Shown: positions 13,079 through 25,486 of the stretch, piece after piece
Numbering within the stretch: position 1 is the stretch's first letter
Layout of the letters: every line of letters begins with the position of its first letter
Assembly: GCA_024449915.1 (NCBI GenBank)
Contig: JAMZAV010000009.1
Coordinates: 372,001-436,000, forward strand
Direction: 5' to 3'
Length of the DNA stretch: 64,000 nt
DNA from: Sweltsa coloradensis
Taxonomy: Eukaryota > Arthropoda > Insecta > Plecoptera > Chloroperlidae
The notes under the pieces: model-generated
What the model saw: the letters and a program-made list of their open reading frames with translations, nothing else
The model's database searches: none
Told to the model about the DNA's origin: nothing
Translations under genes and position numbers: made by a program

Positions 13079-13979
13079 TTGTGAATGTTGAATTGTATTA
13101 AAATAGTATCAATAATTTAACTTCAACTACATTATATTTAATTTAGTATTTATTAATTAAACACTTCGAAAGGAAGATCGTTTTGTTGCTTTTCAGTGTT
13201 TCAATTGCTTTGGTCAACTTATTTGTGCAGGTGAACAAAACCTTTAGCCAAAATCAATTACGTTTGTTTACCCCAATTAATTTATGAATTTCTATGTAGA
13301 TAAGGTCGTTACAACTGAAGGGTGATTTAATAAAAGAGTAGGTTCAAATGTAAATGCGTTACGCAACAAAAAATTGTCGGCTATTTTTAATCCTTAATTT
13401 TCTTTTGAGGATATTCACCTGGTAATAGCGGTACACCTCGCTTCGCCCGGAGGCCCTTGGTTAATTACCTCGCCATTATAAACCTTCATACGCGTCCGAC
13501 TCACAACTTATATAACCACTGAAGCTTAGCCAGCCCATTAAACGTCAGTCTTGCGCTGTTTTCAACTTTTACCAGATGTATTTACATATTTAATTTCCTG
13601 ATCCTTTCATCGGAAGGGAGTAAGAAAAAAAGTAACTAATCTGTTTACGATAACAATTATTTATTTATAATAATATATGATATTTTACTAAGATCGTGTA
13701 GGCCTGATGATAATCAATACCTCTGAATATATAACTGTTTCATAGCTTTGACTTCATGTGAATACATTATAAATATTTCCCCGTTGAAAGAAATGTATCT
13801 GAAATCCGACGTTTCGAAGTCTTGTACTAAACGATCACATATCCTCTAAGTAGTTTTATCTCTTATTGCTACTCGTTTTGTAAAATGCGCTAATTTTCTG
13901 TGTGAATCACTTCGTGTGGTTAAGTAGTTAGGGTGCTAGAATACTAAGAAGGAGTGCCCATTATTAGAATAGGACTTTA

Positions 13980-14110
13980 TCGCAGAACTCCTTGGAAATG
14001 TAACCTTTTGTCAGGATTGCCAGTGACTGCGATCGAACGACGACTTCCTGTGTACCCGATGTCTCTATCAGTTTCCGTGGTGTGCACTATAGGAACCTCA
14101 CGGACGTCGT
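13980..14110 (-). repeat. SINE-2 remnant (tRNA type)
   Basis: The stretch 'ttgtcaggattgccagtgac' followed by a decayed B box (GCGATCGAACGA) follows the same order as the SINE-2 copies at 45227 and 63239, with many changes. Confidence 0.4.
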
Positions 14111-14681
14111 GGTTCTGGGTGATGTGGTGACTACTAGGATTTTGTATAGTAAGAAATACACGAGATTCAAAACGGATAGTTTAGAGAATTGTAAAGAAAA
14201 CCCTGACAACCATACAAAGTTGCACATTGAGTGAGCAGTTGTTGAAGGATGTGGCACTTGAGTGTGTCGTCTTATTAATGATTAAGTTGTACTTGTGCAT
14301 CTAAAACATCTAAAGAAATTCAACTCTCAAACGTGTATAGCTTAAACCTCGTATTTATGTATTTATGTTAATGGTATTATTATACAAGTTTAATAGGCCT
14401 AACTCATTATTTTTAAACAAACTTCATCCAAAGAAATCATAATAATGTTGTAGCTAATCAAGAAGTGAAACTAATTCCTACATATTTCGCAACTTCTTCC
14501 AGCCCGACCCAAACCACCCATTCTGGCTCGGCAACCCGTAACTAATCAATTCTCCACACAAACTTTCCGAACTTCTTACAGAACATAACGAATTCTCCAC
14601 GAAGCTGTTGGTGGGCCGGACAAATTGAGTTTGGCCGAGACGGTCCATACAACGTAGTCACTCATTGCCACTCAACCCCCG

Positions 14682-15136
14682 AACTAATAATAATCACAGC
14701 CGTGGGTAATTCCAGTTCCTCCTCAGCCCTTGCACTAATAATAATCACAGCCGCTGGTAATTCCAGTTCCCCCTCTGCTCTTGCACTAACAATATCACAG
14801 CCGCGGTAATTCCAGTTCCCCCTCTGCTCTTGCACTAACAATATCACAGCCGCGGGTAATTCCAGTTCCTCCTCGGCCCTTTGCACTAACTTTAATCACA
14901 GCCGCTGGTAATTCCAGTTCCCCCTCGGCCCTTGCACTAACAATATCACAGCCGCTGGTAATTCCAGTTCCTCCTCGGCTCTTGCACTAACAATAATCAC
15001 AGCCGCTGGTAATTCCAGTTCCTCCTCTGCTCTTGCACTAACAATATCACAGCCGCTGGTAATTCCAGTTCCTCCTCTGCTCTTGCACTAACAATATCAC
15101 AGCCGCAGGTAATTCCAGTTCCTCCTCGGCTCTTGA
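14682..15136. repeat. Minisatellite, nine copies of a 50-51 bp unit
   Basis: ATCACAG recurs at 14693, 14744, 14794, 14843, 14895, 14945, 14996, 15046 and 15096, giving units of 49 to 52 bp. Each unit contains GGTAATTCCAGTTCC and CTCTTGCACTAA or a close variant. A minus-strand frame at 14662-14886 reads the repeat as a glutamate/leucine-rich peptide, but unit lengths that are not multiples of three shift the frame, so it is not a conserved repeat protein. Confidence 0.95.
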
Positions 15137-15399
15137 TACTCGACAGACACGGCCACTTACAAGAAGCTTGACTAGGATCTAGGGATTAATTCCCGATTAT
15201 ATGTTACAAGGATAATCTTGACGATGGAACAAGGGTAATTATAAATGACGACCGAGCTTTAGTACTTAAGTAGTTGACGTGTGTCATTGACGGGTTCTCC
15301 TACGTCCCATCAAAGGATTCTCAACTATCTAGCTATAGTTGTAATTAGTTGTTAATTATATGGAGGCTTCTGTCTGCGGTTTCTCACATGGTTTGGGCG

Positions 15400-15485
15400 T
15401 AGCGCATTTCCTAAACGCATTATACTGTTTCAATAGGTCTAAAGCATTGCAATGAAGGGTCGTGGGTTCGAATCCTAAATAAGGC
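15400..15485 (+). repeat. tRNA-like SINE head
   Basis: It contains a perfect B box (GGTTCGAATCC, 15464-15474) with weak A-box-like sequence about 45-60 bp upstream. I could not fold a convincing anticodon arm. Likely SINE remnant. Confidence 0.35.
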
Positions 15486-15554
15486 TTAGAATTATGTACC
15501 TGTTATATCTATCACTGTTCTAATCGTAACTAATGTTATTTTGAAAAAAGTTGA

Positions 15555-15838
15555 AATATTACAGTAATATATTTAAATTAAGTAACATGTTCAGTCTAAA
15601 CGAAAATTTGAAACATTTTTAAAATGTTTTTCTAGTTTCTTTTGTATAATGTATTATCCAACAATGCTTGTCTTTAAAGTCTCGATGAAACTTTGAAATA
15701 AGTCAAAAGATTTCTACAATATATTTAAATGAAGAACCATGTGCCGTCCAAACAAAAATTTGAAACATTTTACACCTGTTCCCCTAGTTTATTTTGTATA
15801 GTATTTTGTCCAACAATGTTTGTCTTAAAAGTCTCGCG
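15555..15838. repeat. Diverged tandem duplication, step about 152 bp
   Basis: Two copies share 'atatatttaaat', 'aaaatttgaaacattt' (15604 and 15755), 'ttttgtata' and 'ccaacaatg-ttgtctt-aaagtctcg'. Similarity is moderate (about 80-85% by eye). There is no open frame through either copy. Confidence 0.7.
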
Positions 15839-15984
15839 TATTCTGAGTCCCCGGGTTCAATACTCACGGCTTCAATACTCGTACAACTGTCACGTGATCT
15901 AGTCTCATGACAGTGGGGTTGTTCACTGAAAACAGTTTGATGTGGTTGTAGTTCTTCCATGATAGAGCATGTAGCCTTGTGGGT

Positions 15985-16465
15985 CGGGAGATTAGCACCG
16001 AATCGCCGTTACAACGAAAACTGAATTGATATTTTTTCTCAGTTATCTGAGCAGTATGGGTCTTTACACCGAATCGCCGTTACGCAGAAAATTCGGAAAA
16101 AACGTCAGTGTGGGTCTTGATACCGAATCACAGTCTGTTTCTTAAGACCGGATTATAGTTTGTGACTTAAGACCGAAATTCGGTGTAACGGCACATCAGG
16201 ATAGGCCGTTACACCGAATTTCGATCTCAAGTCTTTAGACACACGTTTTTGCCGAATTTTCTGCGTAACGGCGATTTGGTGTTAAGACCCACACGGTCGT
16301 AATACGTTTAACTGTTTGGTTATTTTCGGTGTAACGGCGTTTCTGTGCAAAGGCTTTTCTGTGCTAAGGCCCACACTGTTTTTAGTTTTAAAGTAAAAAC
16401 TCATAAAAAAATTATTTTATTTTCGGTGTAACGGCGTTTCTGTGCTAAGGCGTTTTTGTGCTAAT
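15985..16465. repeat. Foldback cluster built on CGCCGTTAC / GTAACGGCG
   Basis: Outer arms at about 16056-16110 and 16241-16294 are imperfect reverse complements sharing CGCCGTTACGCAGAAAATTC. Inner arms at 16170-16191 and 16204-16224 pair through GAAATTCGGTGTAACGGC. Single arms recur at 15995 (plus) and at 16325 and 16421, the latter two each followed by GTTTCTGTGC. The structure suggests a foldback transposon that was partly duplicated. There is no coding content. Confidence 0.7.
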
Positions 16466-16734
16466 ACCCCCTTGCCTTGTTGTTGACCGTATGTGAGCGT
16501 GAACATTGAGCCGTCACAGAGGAGTGACATAGGGTTCGTGACGAGTCGAACTACGTGGGAAGTTGAAGAGGACACTACTAGGCGAGACAACGGTTTTGTT
16601 TGGGCTGTCTGCATTTCTGTACCGTCGACCAGAATTATTTCTTATTTTACTCGTACATCCTTCTGAATTCCTTCTGAAATGAATATTATCCCTAATAGTA
16701 TAAGAACTTTTCATTGACGTTTTTGTCTTGTAGC

Positions 16735-16790
16735 CTGATATAAAAGAATTAACCCGGCACCTCCGGCAAAACATTTTTTTTAAATTTTGT
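16735..16790 (+). repeat. CCCGGCACCTCC box, single diverged copy
   Basis: AACCCGGCACCTCCGGCAAAA at about 16751-16771 matches the dispersed box first described at 2595-2900, with ACC changed to GGC. The flanks share only AT-richness with other copies. Confidence 0.5.
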
Positions 16791-16799
16791 TTGTTTTTG

Positions 16800-17560
16800 T
16801 TCAACTATTCTCATTTAGAACGTGTTATAATAACAACAAGCTTCGCTCCCTATGTTGGATTATAATGGACCTGGTCTTGTGTATAGGATAATAGAAATAT
16901 ATTATTTTAAAATCAGAACGTTCTTTGTCTTTTGCAGACTTTGCATTGTGGTAGTTGGGAACTATTTGTACAGTGCTGCATAGAACTACTACATTATGAA
17001 GATTATAAATAAAACTCTTGAAAAAAAACACATCTCTTTCTTTGGGATGAGATGCAATTGCATTTGCATGCATATATCAAAATAACTTTAATTCAATGAC
17101 GATGCGAACAAATTATCTTCACGAAACAATAATATATAAAAAATTAATAATATATACAACTGAGAATAAAATATATCCAAACTAACACCAAAGCAAATGT
17201 GCACGCATAACTCTCCTTCACCAAAAAAAACAGAAGCAAATTATTCCCTATGCCGATATTACCATGTGTTTGGAACAAATTAGTTGCATGTACAGGGTAA
17301 AGTAATATTTCGAGTATTTCGCATTTATAAATTATTACTCTGAAAAAAAGTTATAAATGAGCTCGTTTATTAATGTTTGGTACTCCATCCACTGCCATGA
17401 AAATGAAGTGCAAATACAAAAATGCGTCCATTTTGTTCATGTTGGGACAAATTCCATCTCGATTCTGCCTGGCAGAGGATTTGGTTATTAAGCTCACAAT
17501 AAAAACTTTTTTAATCACTTTTATGCGATAGGAAGCTGAAAGCGCGCGCGTCGCTGCCTT
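16800..17560. other. AT-rich sequence, no gene
   Basis: Nothing recognisable. Minus-strand frames at 16514-16804 and 16825-17073 are lysine/asparagine-rich and resemble no family. Confidence 0.45.
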
Positions 17561-17564
17561 CTAA

Positions 17565-17665
17565 ACTCTCTCTCCGCAGTGGGGACGTGACAACAGCAGG
17601 GCGGTCTGGTATTCAACCCGCGATTCTGCTACTAATCACGGTACTATTGGCACCACTGCACGACC
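17565..17665 (-). repeat. Degenerate tRNA-like SINE head
   Basis: A decayed B box (GGTATTCAACCCGCG) and the following 'gctactaatcacggtac' follow a tRNA-like order on the minus strand. The body is not recognisable. Confidence 0.3.
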
Positions 17666-17988
17666 GGAGTTTGCCTTTAGATAAATACATTACCTTCTCG
17701 ATAAATATAGTGTTCTATTCACGATTTACATAATAGCCAATACTTTACCAATGATAATATTCATACAACGATGTAGTAGAGAGGTAAAATAAAGTTTCGA
17801 TACTACAGCTCTAGAAAACATTCGAGGCAAAAAAACACCAAAACCATCCAATTCACCCGACAAACAGAAGACACTAAGGTTTGGCTTACATTAGCGATAC
17901 GGTTACAATAAAGTATAGCTTCACTTTTGCTACAGTAAAAACCTAGTCCTTGTAACCAGCCGCGAAAACTAGGCTTGGCACCATTACA

Positions 17989-18745
17989 ACTAGGAAAACG
18001 CTTAAGTCCCGCCGCGTTGTTGGATGAGCGTAATTGGTGCATTGAGCTGCCATGTGTTATGCGAATTTTCTGTTGTTCTGTGGAAAAATCATTACTAAGT
18101 TGAATTTTTTTAAATTAAATTAAATTAAATTAAAAATTAACTTTAATTTTTTAATTTATTAATCGTAATTGTTCAAAAAATCGTAAAATTGCGATTTTTA
18201 TAAGAAATAATTCCTCGATTGCGCTCAAATTTAACACAATATATAATTTATAAAATTAAGGTTCTGCGAAAAAATCATTACAATCGGATAAAGCTGTAGG
18301 TGTTATAAGTCAAAGAATTGTTTAAAAAAAGAAAAAACCCGTAAAATTTCGATTTTTATGATAATATTTTTTCAATTGCGCTCAAATTTTCACAAGAATA
18401 TCTTATTCATAAAATAAAGGTTCTGTGCAAAAATCATTAAAATCGGATAAAGCATGTAGGTGTATAAGTCAAAGAATTTTTTTAAATCGAAAAAAAATCG
18501 TAAAATTGCGATTTTTATGAAAAATAATTTTTTGATTGCGCTCAAAAACGTGGCAGTTCTAAGTTCAGAGATTTCGAAGGCCTCCATAAAATTTCATCTT
18601 AATCGGAATATCGGTTTAGCCGGAATCGTGCAAACAGACAGAAATACAAGAAAAAAGAAAAAAGAAAAAGAAAAAAAAACATTCCGGATTTTTTTCTCCA
18701 GTGTAGTAGAATAAAATCTTCGCTTCGCTCGCTACGCTCATCCAA
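17989..18745 (+). mobile_element. Family A element, copy 1 (about 730-757 bp)
   Basis: The conserved segment begins at TTGGATGAGCGTAATTGG (18020) and ends at CGCTACGCTCATCCAA (18745), so TTGGATGAGCGTA is an inverted repeat near the two ends. Homology with the other copies extends outward on the left to about 17989. The interior holds two diverged units of about 155 bp with AATCATTACAATCGGATAAAG. The right part carries TTAGCCGGAATCGTG, an A-rich run and CATTCCGGA. Copies lie at 24321-25088 (inverted) and 48139-48510 (inverted, shorter). Similar small open frames in all three reflect shared descent, not a gene. Probably a non-autonomous DNA transposon; the superfamily is unclear. Confidence 0.8.
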
Positions 18746-18904
18746 TAATAATTAAAAAGCATTGAAGAATATGTTTTTATATCGAGAGCGCCCAAACCAC
18801 TAATGACCTAGCTAGTTAAGTGATACCTGTACACTTGTGTGTAAGCTACAGCTGGGACTCTCACGGTAACACAGCTGTGCAGTGTGCATTCAAGGGAGGT
18901 TGAA

Positions 18905-19010
18905 TAAATAAATTCGTATTTAGAGTCGACCCACTCAGTCACACGACTGACTTACAGTGGCGGACATTAAATTTAAAGCAGACCAAGCCAACCTTGTAGG
19001 CGCCGACACA
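18905..19010 (-). repeat. Family C SINE 3' fragment
   Basis: An AATAAATAAAT start, TAGAGTCGACCCACTCAGTC, then GACCAAGCCAACCTTGTAGG and CGCCGACAC match the 3' half of family C in antisense. A 126-codon frame on the minus strand (18939-19319) begins in this fragment and runs into AT-rich sequence; it is not a credible gene. Confidence 0.75.
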
Positions 19011-20279
19011 TACGATAAGAATGTACAAGGAGTAGGTAGGGTGACATAGAGTTGGCAAGCGACGTATTTTCAAGTGAGGATGTTTTGAAGAATGTCGAAA
19101 GCAAATAGATTGCAAAAAGTCATGCAAGGAAACACGAAATAATATTATGCAGAATACTGTTTTATGAGAATGATTTGCTAATATTCCGATTAGTATTAAT
19201 AATGTGGAAGATAAATGTTTCTGAAAATCAATGATGCAGAAATGCAGAAATTTAATGTTGGATTTATACAAATTAGTTGTTTTTCTCATGGGGCAAATTG
19301 TAACTAAATGGAAGTTCATTGAGGTGGTAAGTTCATATTGAGGCCACGAATAACTAATTGCACCGTTTAATATTGTACGAGTTGTGACTTATCGATTAAT
19401 AATGTCAACTGAATTAATTTCGTAGATTGTGGGTATAACATTATGTGGTTGCAAATACGATATGGGATCCGAATATTGGTTTGTTAGTTTTGTGAAGTTG
19501 TAGATTAGTGACTATTTAGTGACCATGACAGATTAAAAAATGATTCAGTGAAAAGGTTTTCAAGAGGGTGTTTGGTGAAAAGGTATTTGGATGGTATGGA
19601 TTTGGACCTGATATAGATTTGATTTGATGTGATTTTTGATGTTGATTTGATGATTAGATGTAAAATGAGAAATAAATAAAATTAGTGTGATTATTAAGTA
19701 CTGAAACTTTTGATACAACTATAAAATATTAATTGTAGGTACTTGCTACCATGTTAACCACATATTTGCAAGGAAAATTATATTATAAATAAATTTAATA
19801 ATTTATACGCTAATAATAATATTATTATAATGTGCACTATGTTTTAATTAATAAATACTCTGGTGGTTATTACATCTATCAGCAAGCAAAGGCAAGTACT
19901 CTAGTGACAAGATAAGAACAAGATATTACAATTGTTTTCTCTGCAGAATGTTCTTCTGAGTTTGATTGTAATACTTCAAGCTTAGAATGCCTACTCGCCA
20001 AGTAGTGAACCACACTTCTCGGTGGCAGCAAAACACGTGCGAAATACCCCAAGACAAACGTCACTACGTAAGTGTTTCTCTTGCCTTCAGCGCTGTGTTT
20101 GTTGGATATGAAAGTATAGTGTTCACTACGTATAATATAAACATTACTTACAATTGAGTTTGGTTGCGTCTAAGGTAACTCTATAAAAAACCTCACTGCA
20201 GAAGAATACTTACGAATGTATTGAATAAAATTATGTTATAAAAGTATAGAAGTGAGAAGTGAAAAGAAAACAAGTTTCT
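19011..20279. other. AT-rich sequence, no gene
   Basis: No supported feature. A simple-sequence stretch of 'gatttga/tgatg' type lies at 19600-19680. Confidence 0.45.
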
Positions 20280-20545
20280 TTTTTTCTTTTTTCCCCTTTC
20301 TATCTTTTTTTCTTTTTTTTATATTTGGTTCATTAATTAATTTCATTTAATATCCCTTTTTAAATTTGTAACCAAAATTATTGTGGTATTAATACATTGT
20401 TGTTGTAATATTACTATTTCTAATATTTACTTAACTGCAGTTCATTAATGTTGTCTTTATCTATGTTATTGGATTTATTTAGTTGTCTTCTATGTAAATA
20501 ACTTTTTTAAATGAATAAGATAGACGTAAAAAAAATTTTTTAAAA
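20280..20545 (+). repeat. Family B retroposon tail, copy 1
   Basis: After a T/C-rich run (20280-20320) the sequence follows the 51880-52075 copy almost in step: 'attaatt-catttaatatcccttttt', 'acttaactg-agttcatt', 'ttagttgtctt', then AATGAATAAGATAGACGTAAA. The end matches the AGACGTTAAATAAAT-type 3' terminus of family B. No reverse transcriptase sequence is attached. Confidence 0.7.
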
Positions 20546-20929
20546 AAATAAAAAATAATAAGCAATGAGATTTGGAATCCACATTCATTAACATCAATAC
20601 CAATTTGAACGTAACAGCGTAAATCTGTTTAACGGTGAAGTATTACAAAATTGAACAAATAAGTTAAAAACTGTATTTCAGTTGTTTGTGTAACGCATCC
20701 TGTGATTATTACAATGATAATTTGTAAACCCAACAATTTTTTGTGAAAAACGATAATTATTTTGTTAATTTCGTTTTTGTTAATATGTTAAAACTTTTTA
20801 ATCTTTCCTAAAAATAAACCACACGTGTCGCCTTCATTTCTTTGACCTACTCATCTAGTCCCAGTGTTTTTGTGCTTCACATAGAAACCTAACTGGGGAT
20901 GCTTTGTTTCTCTTGTGAGTGTGTTTCTT

Positions 20930-21760
20930 TCCTTTGAATCCAGGATCGTGCCACAGAGGAAAGTGCAAACACAGTTAGGAGGGCTCTACGTGCCCCGAGA
21001 AGTTCGAGAGCCCGTGTCACGTACCTGATCAATTGACGCCGCAGACTTGAATCGGTCAGCTGGTTAGGGGCAGCGGTTGGCACCACTGGGCGATCTCGAC
21101 GAGTAGAGAGCTTCACCGACAAATAGAATGTAAGCTCTACAATGAAGTTTATTTTTATTTTTAATTTGCAAGTTAAAACTTTTAAATGTTTTTTAGACAC
21201 AAGATATTTTCACTTGAGATTTAGATTTTCACCACGAAAAAATAAACAAATTTATTTTTTGTGTTTGAATTAAATTTTATTTTCAAATGAACGTATTCAG
21301 CAATGAGAATGGTAACCGCGCGTATCTCGTACCACACGAAACGTATCAGCGTCGACTCTAATCGTGTCTGACTGCCTCCCCAGCTCGCCACGTACAGACT
21401 AACTGAAAGAGTCACCCCTCGTGCCGCGTCGCCTCGCCTCGGCAATCTCCGTGGCACTTCGGACGCGACGCCGGTTTAGCGACGTCGGTCGCGACTCGGC
21501 GCAGACTCCAAGCCAAGGTTTGTTGCGGAGGCGACTCGGAGAAGGCGGGAAGCGAATAAGCGTCCTTCTGTCAATATATGTGGACCTTCTTCTAGCTAGG
21601 AGGAGCCAGGGTGAACCACCACTCGAAGACGCAACAGTTGGGCTAGCAGGAAGGCGACTTTAGTCACTGCACATTCCCCTGCAGTGTCGTCTATAGTTCG
21701 CGTACTTGCCGAGGAGGAATCACCAAGGTGACTTTTAATTGAATTAAGTACTCCGCGCAC
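20930..21760. promoter_or_regulatory. CpG-rich island, candidate promoter or first exon
   Basis: This is among the longest CpG-rich stretches in the window, densest at 21300-21720 (for example GTGCCGCGTCGCCTCGCC at 21421). It is flanked by AT-rich DNA. A plus-strand frame (21421-21663) and minus-strand frames (20889-21200, 21221-21457) encode Arg/Ala/Ser-rich sequence with no recognisable domain. The composition fits a promoter with untranslated leader, but no TATA box, start site or splice junction could be fixed. Confidence 0.3.
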
Positions 21761-24320
21761 AACGAAAGACTAGAAGGAAAACGGTCAAATAACAAACCCA
21801 TGGCAAAGACTGTATACTAAAACAGAGAAGATCCCGTATAAGAAGCGCTCGTGGTCCCAAACAACGGCAAAGTGAATTGTGAAACGGATTTTATACTCTT
21901 TAAGTTCTACAAAACAATAAACTAATGGGTTAAAAACCGTTTGCTTGGGATGAAAATCACATCCAAATTTAAAAATGAAATATTGTAATTTTATAAATGA
22001 ATTTACATTAATTAATGGTAAAAATGATCAACGATTTTGGTTTTGTTACTACATTGCGAGAAAAAAATAAGTCAGTTGTTTTGTTTTGTGTGATACACGA
22101 CTAATAATTAAATGCGCGAAGCGAAGTATTGAACTTGACTACACATAGTTAAAATGCTAGTGATGTTTTGTATTGTGTTTTAACGTGTTATGTGATTGTT
22201 CGCTCTTTACCGGACAAACACCTGATGTAAACATTTTTCAGGGATGCTTCATTTTGATTTTATTTATTTGATAGGCCTATATTCTTAACCAATTTTGATG
22301 TTGGATTACAATAACAAAAATACTTCCCATGCAATTGAAAAAAATGAATTTTAAAAAATAATTTGGGATAATAGGCGATCTTGTGATTCAATGTGTAATG
22401 TGGATGAATAACAAGCCTAGTGGTAAAGGTAAAAGAGAAAAAATAAGCCATGGAGGAGTTTAAAATTTCAAACTTAACTTTGAAAAAAAAATTATATCAA
22501 AATAAGAGGTGGCTAGATAAATGGTAAATGACGTCAACTGGAAATATGAGTAAAATTATCATATAAAATAGTTTCTCTATGTACGATAATTGCAACATAA
22601 AAGCTACAGCCATAACAATGGGAACGAGATAAATTGGAATTGACATTTACAGTGTAGCAAAATAAATTCGCCGTTAATTGGGCAAATATATTTATAGAAG
22701 AACACAGCTCGTCTTTGTTTTTGTGTACAATCTAATTCAAGCTTCTTGGTTGCACATTCGAAAGACTCGCGTTTATTTTCCACGAATAATGAGCAGGTAA
22801 GCGACCTCCGTGCGGACTCACCTCTGCATGCATTTCTATTTATGAGATTTGGAAAGCAGAAATAGCACCCATCCATACACGTTTACCATTTATCACCACC
22901 ATCCGAGTACACAGAGTTATAAATCGCTTTGGCTTCAAAGATCTTAGAGCGAGAGAGAGAAACAGTCAAAGATCTCACAGAAAAACAGAGACAGAACTCA
23001 GATTGATATCTTGCTCGAATACTTGCAGTTAATTCGCACGAAAAGTGCATAGAGAATTTTCTGCATTTGTGCGGATTATTCATGTCATAATTCCAACGGA
23101 CGAGCTCAAGTAATTCCTCTACAGATGTTGTCATCACGACTATTTATATTTTGATGTATGTAATAAGGTTGCAACGACCAGTGAAACAGTAATCGACCGA
23201 CGACGTCCAGATTTCTTTCGTCTTGTGATATTCCCGTCTGATATGTTAGAACCCACATAACTCGTAGGGGTTAGCGGCGAACACATCACATCATCAATAG
23301 CGCCAGATTTTCATTTCATTCACACAATTTTTACGTAGTTGCATGTTTAAAAAAAAAATACGTAACATGAGTTTTAGGGGATTTCTTGTTCGTTCGCATC
23401 ACAGGCGTCGACATTTTGCGCAGTTACTTAAGAACCTCTTTTTAACTATTAATTTATTTTATTTATTTTATTTGTCGATTGCTTTAAAAGTCCAAAATGG
23501 ACATTTCATCCCGATTATCCCCACAACTTTGTTATTCCTTTAAAGTTAATTTCCACTAAGAAAATTGCATTTTATTCTTAGTAACTCTGCTTGAGTAATT
23601 TATTAATTATTTCGTTTGCAGTAGATAAGCAATAAACATTTAATGTTTTAATTAAATAAACTTAATCTCACAAATAGTAAAGTTATTTTTAAACCCACCA
23701 GATTGTGCAGACATTTATGTTGATTATGATCCGATTTCCTAAATGTGCACTAAAACTACAGGGGTTGTGTTCATGGAAATAATTTAGTTTTAAACACACT
23801 CATATTTCTTAAAACGTGGCATATTTTATAATCTCTCCAACTATCAATCATTCTGCCTTAATAATTAAATCAGATGTAGCAATTTAGGAACGTATTTGTT
23901 TTTAATTAACTCATATTATTTTAAGTAAATGGCTGCTATCAAACTCGTAAAATTAGTTTATTCTGTATATTGACATCAAAAGCCACTATTAAAACTGTTC
24001 GAATTCCGTTGTAAATGGAAATGTTATTCCATGGCAATTGATTCGATTGAAGTGACCTAGTTTAGAAGTAAATTAATGAAGGTAATCAATAAGAAGTTAA
24101 TATTGATTCGAATATTTGATTTGACAGTCATTAAACAAATGTGTAAAATGCCCTTACAAGTATTTCACCTAATGCTTGGCATGAACATTCGCATACAATG
24201 TACATTAATTCATCCGCATAATAATATATATTTAATTCTTAACAATATATCATGTAAGTCTGAAAATGTATCCTTGAAATCTGTAAAAAAAAATAAAAAA
24301 AAATAAATAAATAAATATAA
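21761..24320. other. AT-rich sequence, no supported gene
   Basis: The minus strand has a good donor-like site, GCAGAG|GTGAGT (around 22818-22828), and a TATAAATA sequence near 23143 upstream of an open frame (22883-23137). That frame closes before the donor and matches no protein, so I do not call an exon. The rest is AT-rich with nothing recognisable. Confidence 0.4.
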
Positions 24321-25088
24321 TTGGATGAGCGTAGCGAGCGTAGCGAGCGAAGCGAAGATTCCATTTCACTACACTGGAGAAAAAAATCCGGAATGTTTTT
24401 TTTTTTTTTTTTCTTTCTGTATTTTTGTGTGTCTGTTAACACGATTCCGGCTAAACCGATACTCCGATTGCGATGAAATTTCATGGAGGCCTTCGAAATC
24501 TCTGAACTTAGAACTGCCACGTTTTTGAGCGCAATCGGGAAATTTTTTCTCATAAAAAACGCAATTTTACGACTTTTTTCGATTTTTAAAAACTTTCTTC
24601 GACTCATAACACCTACATGCTTTATCCGATTGTAATGATTTTTTCACAGAACCTTAATTTCATGAATTAAGATATTCGTGCGAAATTTGAGCGTAATCGA
24701 AAAATTATTTCTCATGAAAATCGAAATTTTACGGGTTTTTTCTTTTTTAAAACAATTCTTTGACTTATTACACCTACATGCTTTATCCTATTGTAATTAT
24801 TTTTTCACAGAACCTTAATTTCATGAATTAATATATTCGTGTTAAATTTGAGCGCAATCTAATATTTATTTCTTATGAAAATTGCAATTTTACGATTTTT
24901 TTCTTTTAAAAAATTACGATTAATAAAAAAAATTAAGTTATTTTTTAATTTAATTTAATTTAATTAAAAAAAATCTTCGACTAAGTAATGATTTTTTCAC
25001 AGAACAACAGAAAACCCGCGTAACACATGCAACTCAATGCACAATTACGCTCATCCAACAACGCGGCGGGACTAAGCGTTTTCTATGA
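24321..25088 (-). mobile_element. Family A element, copy 2 (about 738 bp plus outer segment)
   Basis: Inverted relative to copy 1. The end TTGGATGAGCGTAGCGAGCG lies at 24321 and the opposite end TTACGCTCATCCAA at 25045-25058, followed by the conserved outer segment CAACGCGGCGGGACT (25058-25072). It contains a poly-T run near 24397 and the 155 bp internal units with ATCCGATTGTAATGATTTTT. Homology stops sharply on the left at 24321. A minus-strand frame (24239-24607) parallels the one in copy 1 but carries no known domain. Confidence 0.82.
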
Positions 25089-25257
25089 TAGTAATAGGGT
25101 ACACAATACAAGATTTTAACTCAAACAAAATATATTAATACCGGAGATGGCAGTCATACCTTTAATTAAATGAATTCTAAAGTATATGAATAACATTAAT
25201 TGGTTTTCCTTTGGATGAAATCTGTTTAACTCTGTTATTGTCAACATCGATGACGTC

Positions 25258-25310
25258 GGCGCCGTCAGGGTTGGCTCGATGACTCAGTGGGTAGACACTA
25301 AATACGGATC
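25258..25310 (+). repeat. Family C SINE fragment with internal deletion
   Basis: GTCAGGGTTGGCTCGATGA runs directly into GACTCAGTGGGTAGACACTAA, omitting the CCCCCACTGAAAATCAG segment. It is a rearranged 3' end of the tRNA-Gly SINE. Confidence 0.6.
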
Positions 25311-25486
25311 ATGTTATGGACTGAAAACACAAGTATTTTGTTGGAATAGGAACATGCATTGCTCTCTTGAAAGTATAATTCGGAAGGTTGTGTTCTGCTA
25401 TCTGTAAAAACAATTACATTTCGTTTTTTCATTGCTGTGACTGCTTGGTTTGGAAGTTGACAAAGTTTGAATTCTAGATAACTTCG

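Noticed and set aside
18460..18714. Similar open frames in all family A copies, suggesting a conserved small protein
   Set aside because: The frames are lysine-rich products of A/T-rich repeat sequence and differ in start, length and end between copies.
18939..19319. 126-codon minus-strand frame, the longest in the window
   Set aside because: It starts in a family C SINE fragment and runs into AT-rich DNA; the protein has no domain-like pattern.
22883..23137. First exon with TATA box and GTGAGT donor on the minus strand
   Set aside because: The open frame ends before the donor, and the protein resembles nothing known.
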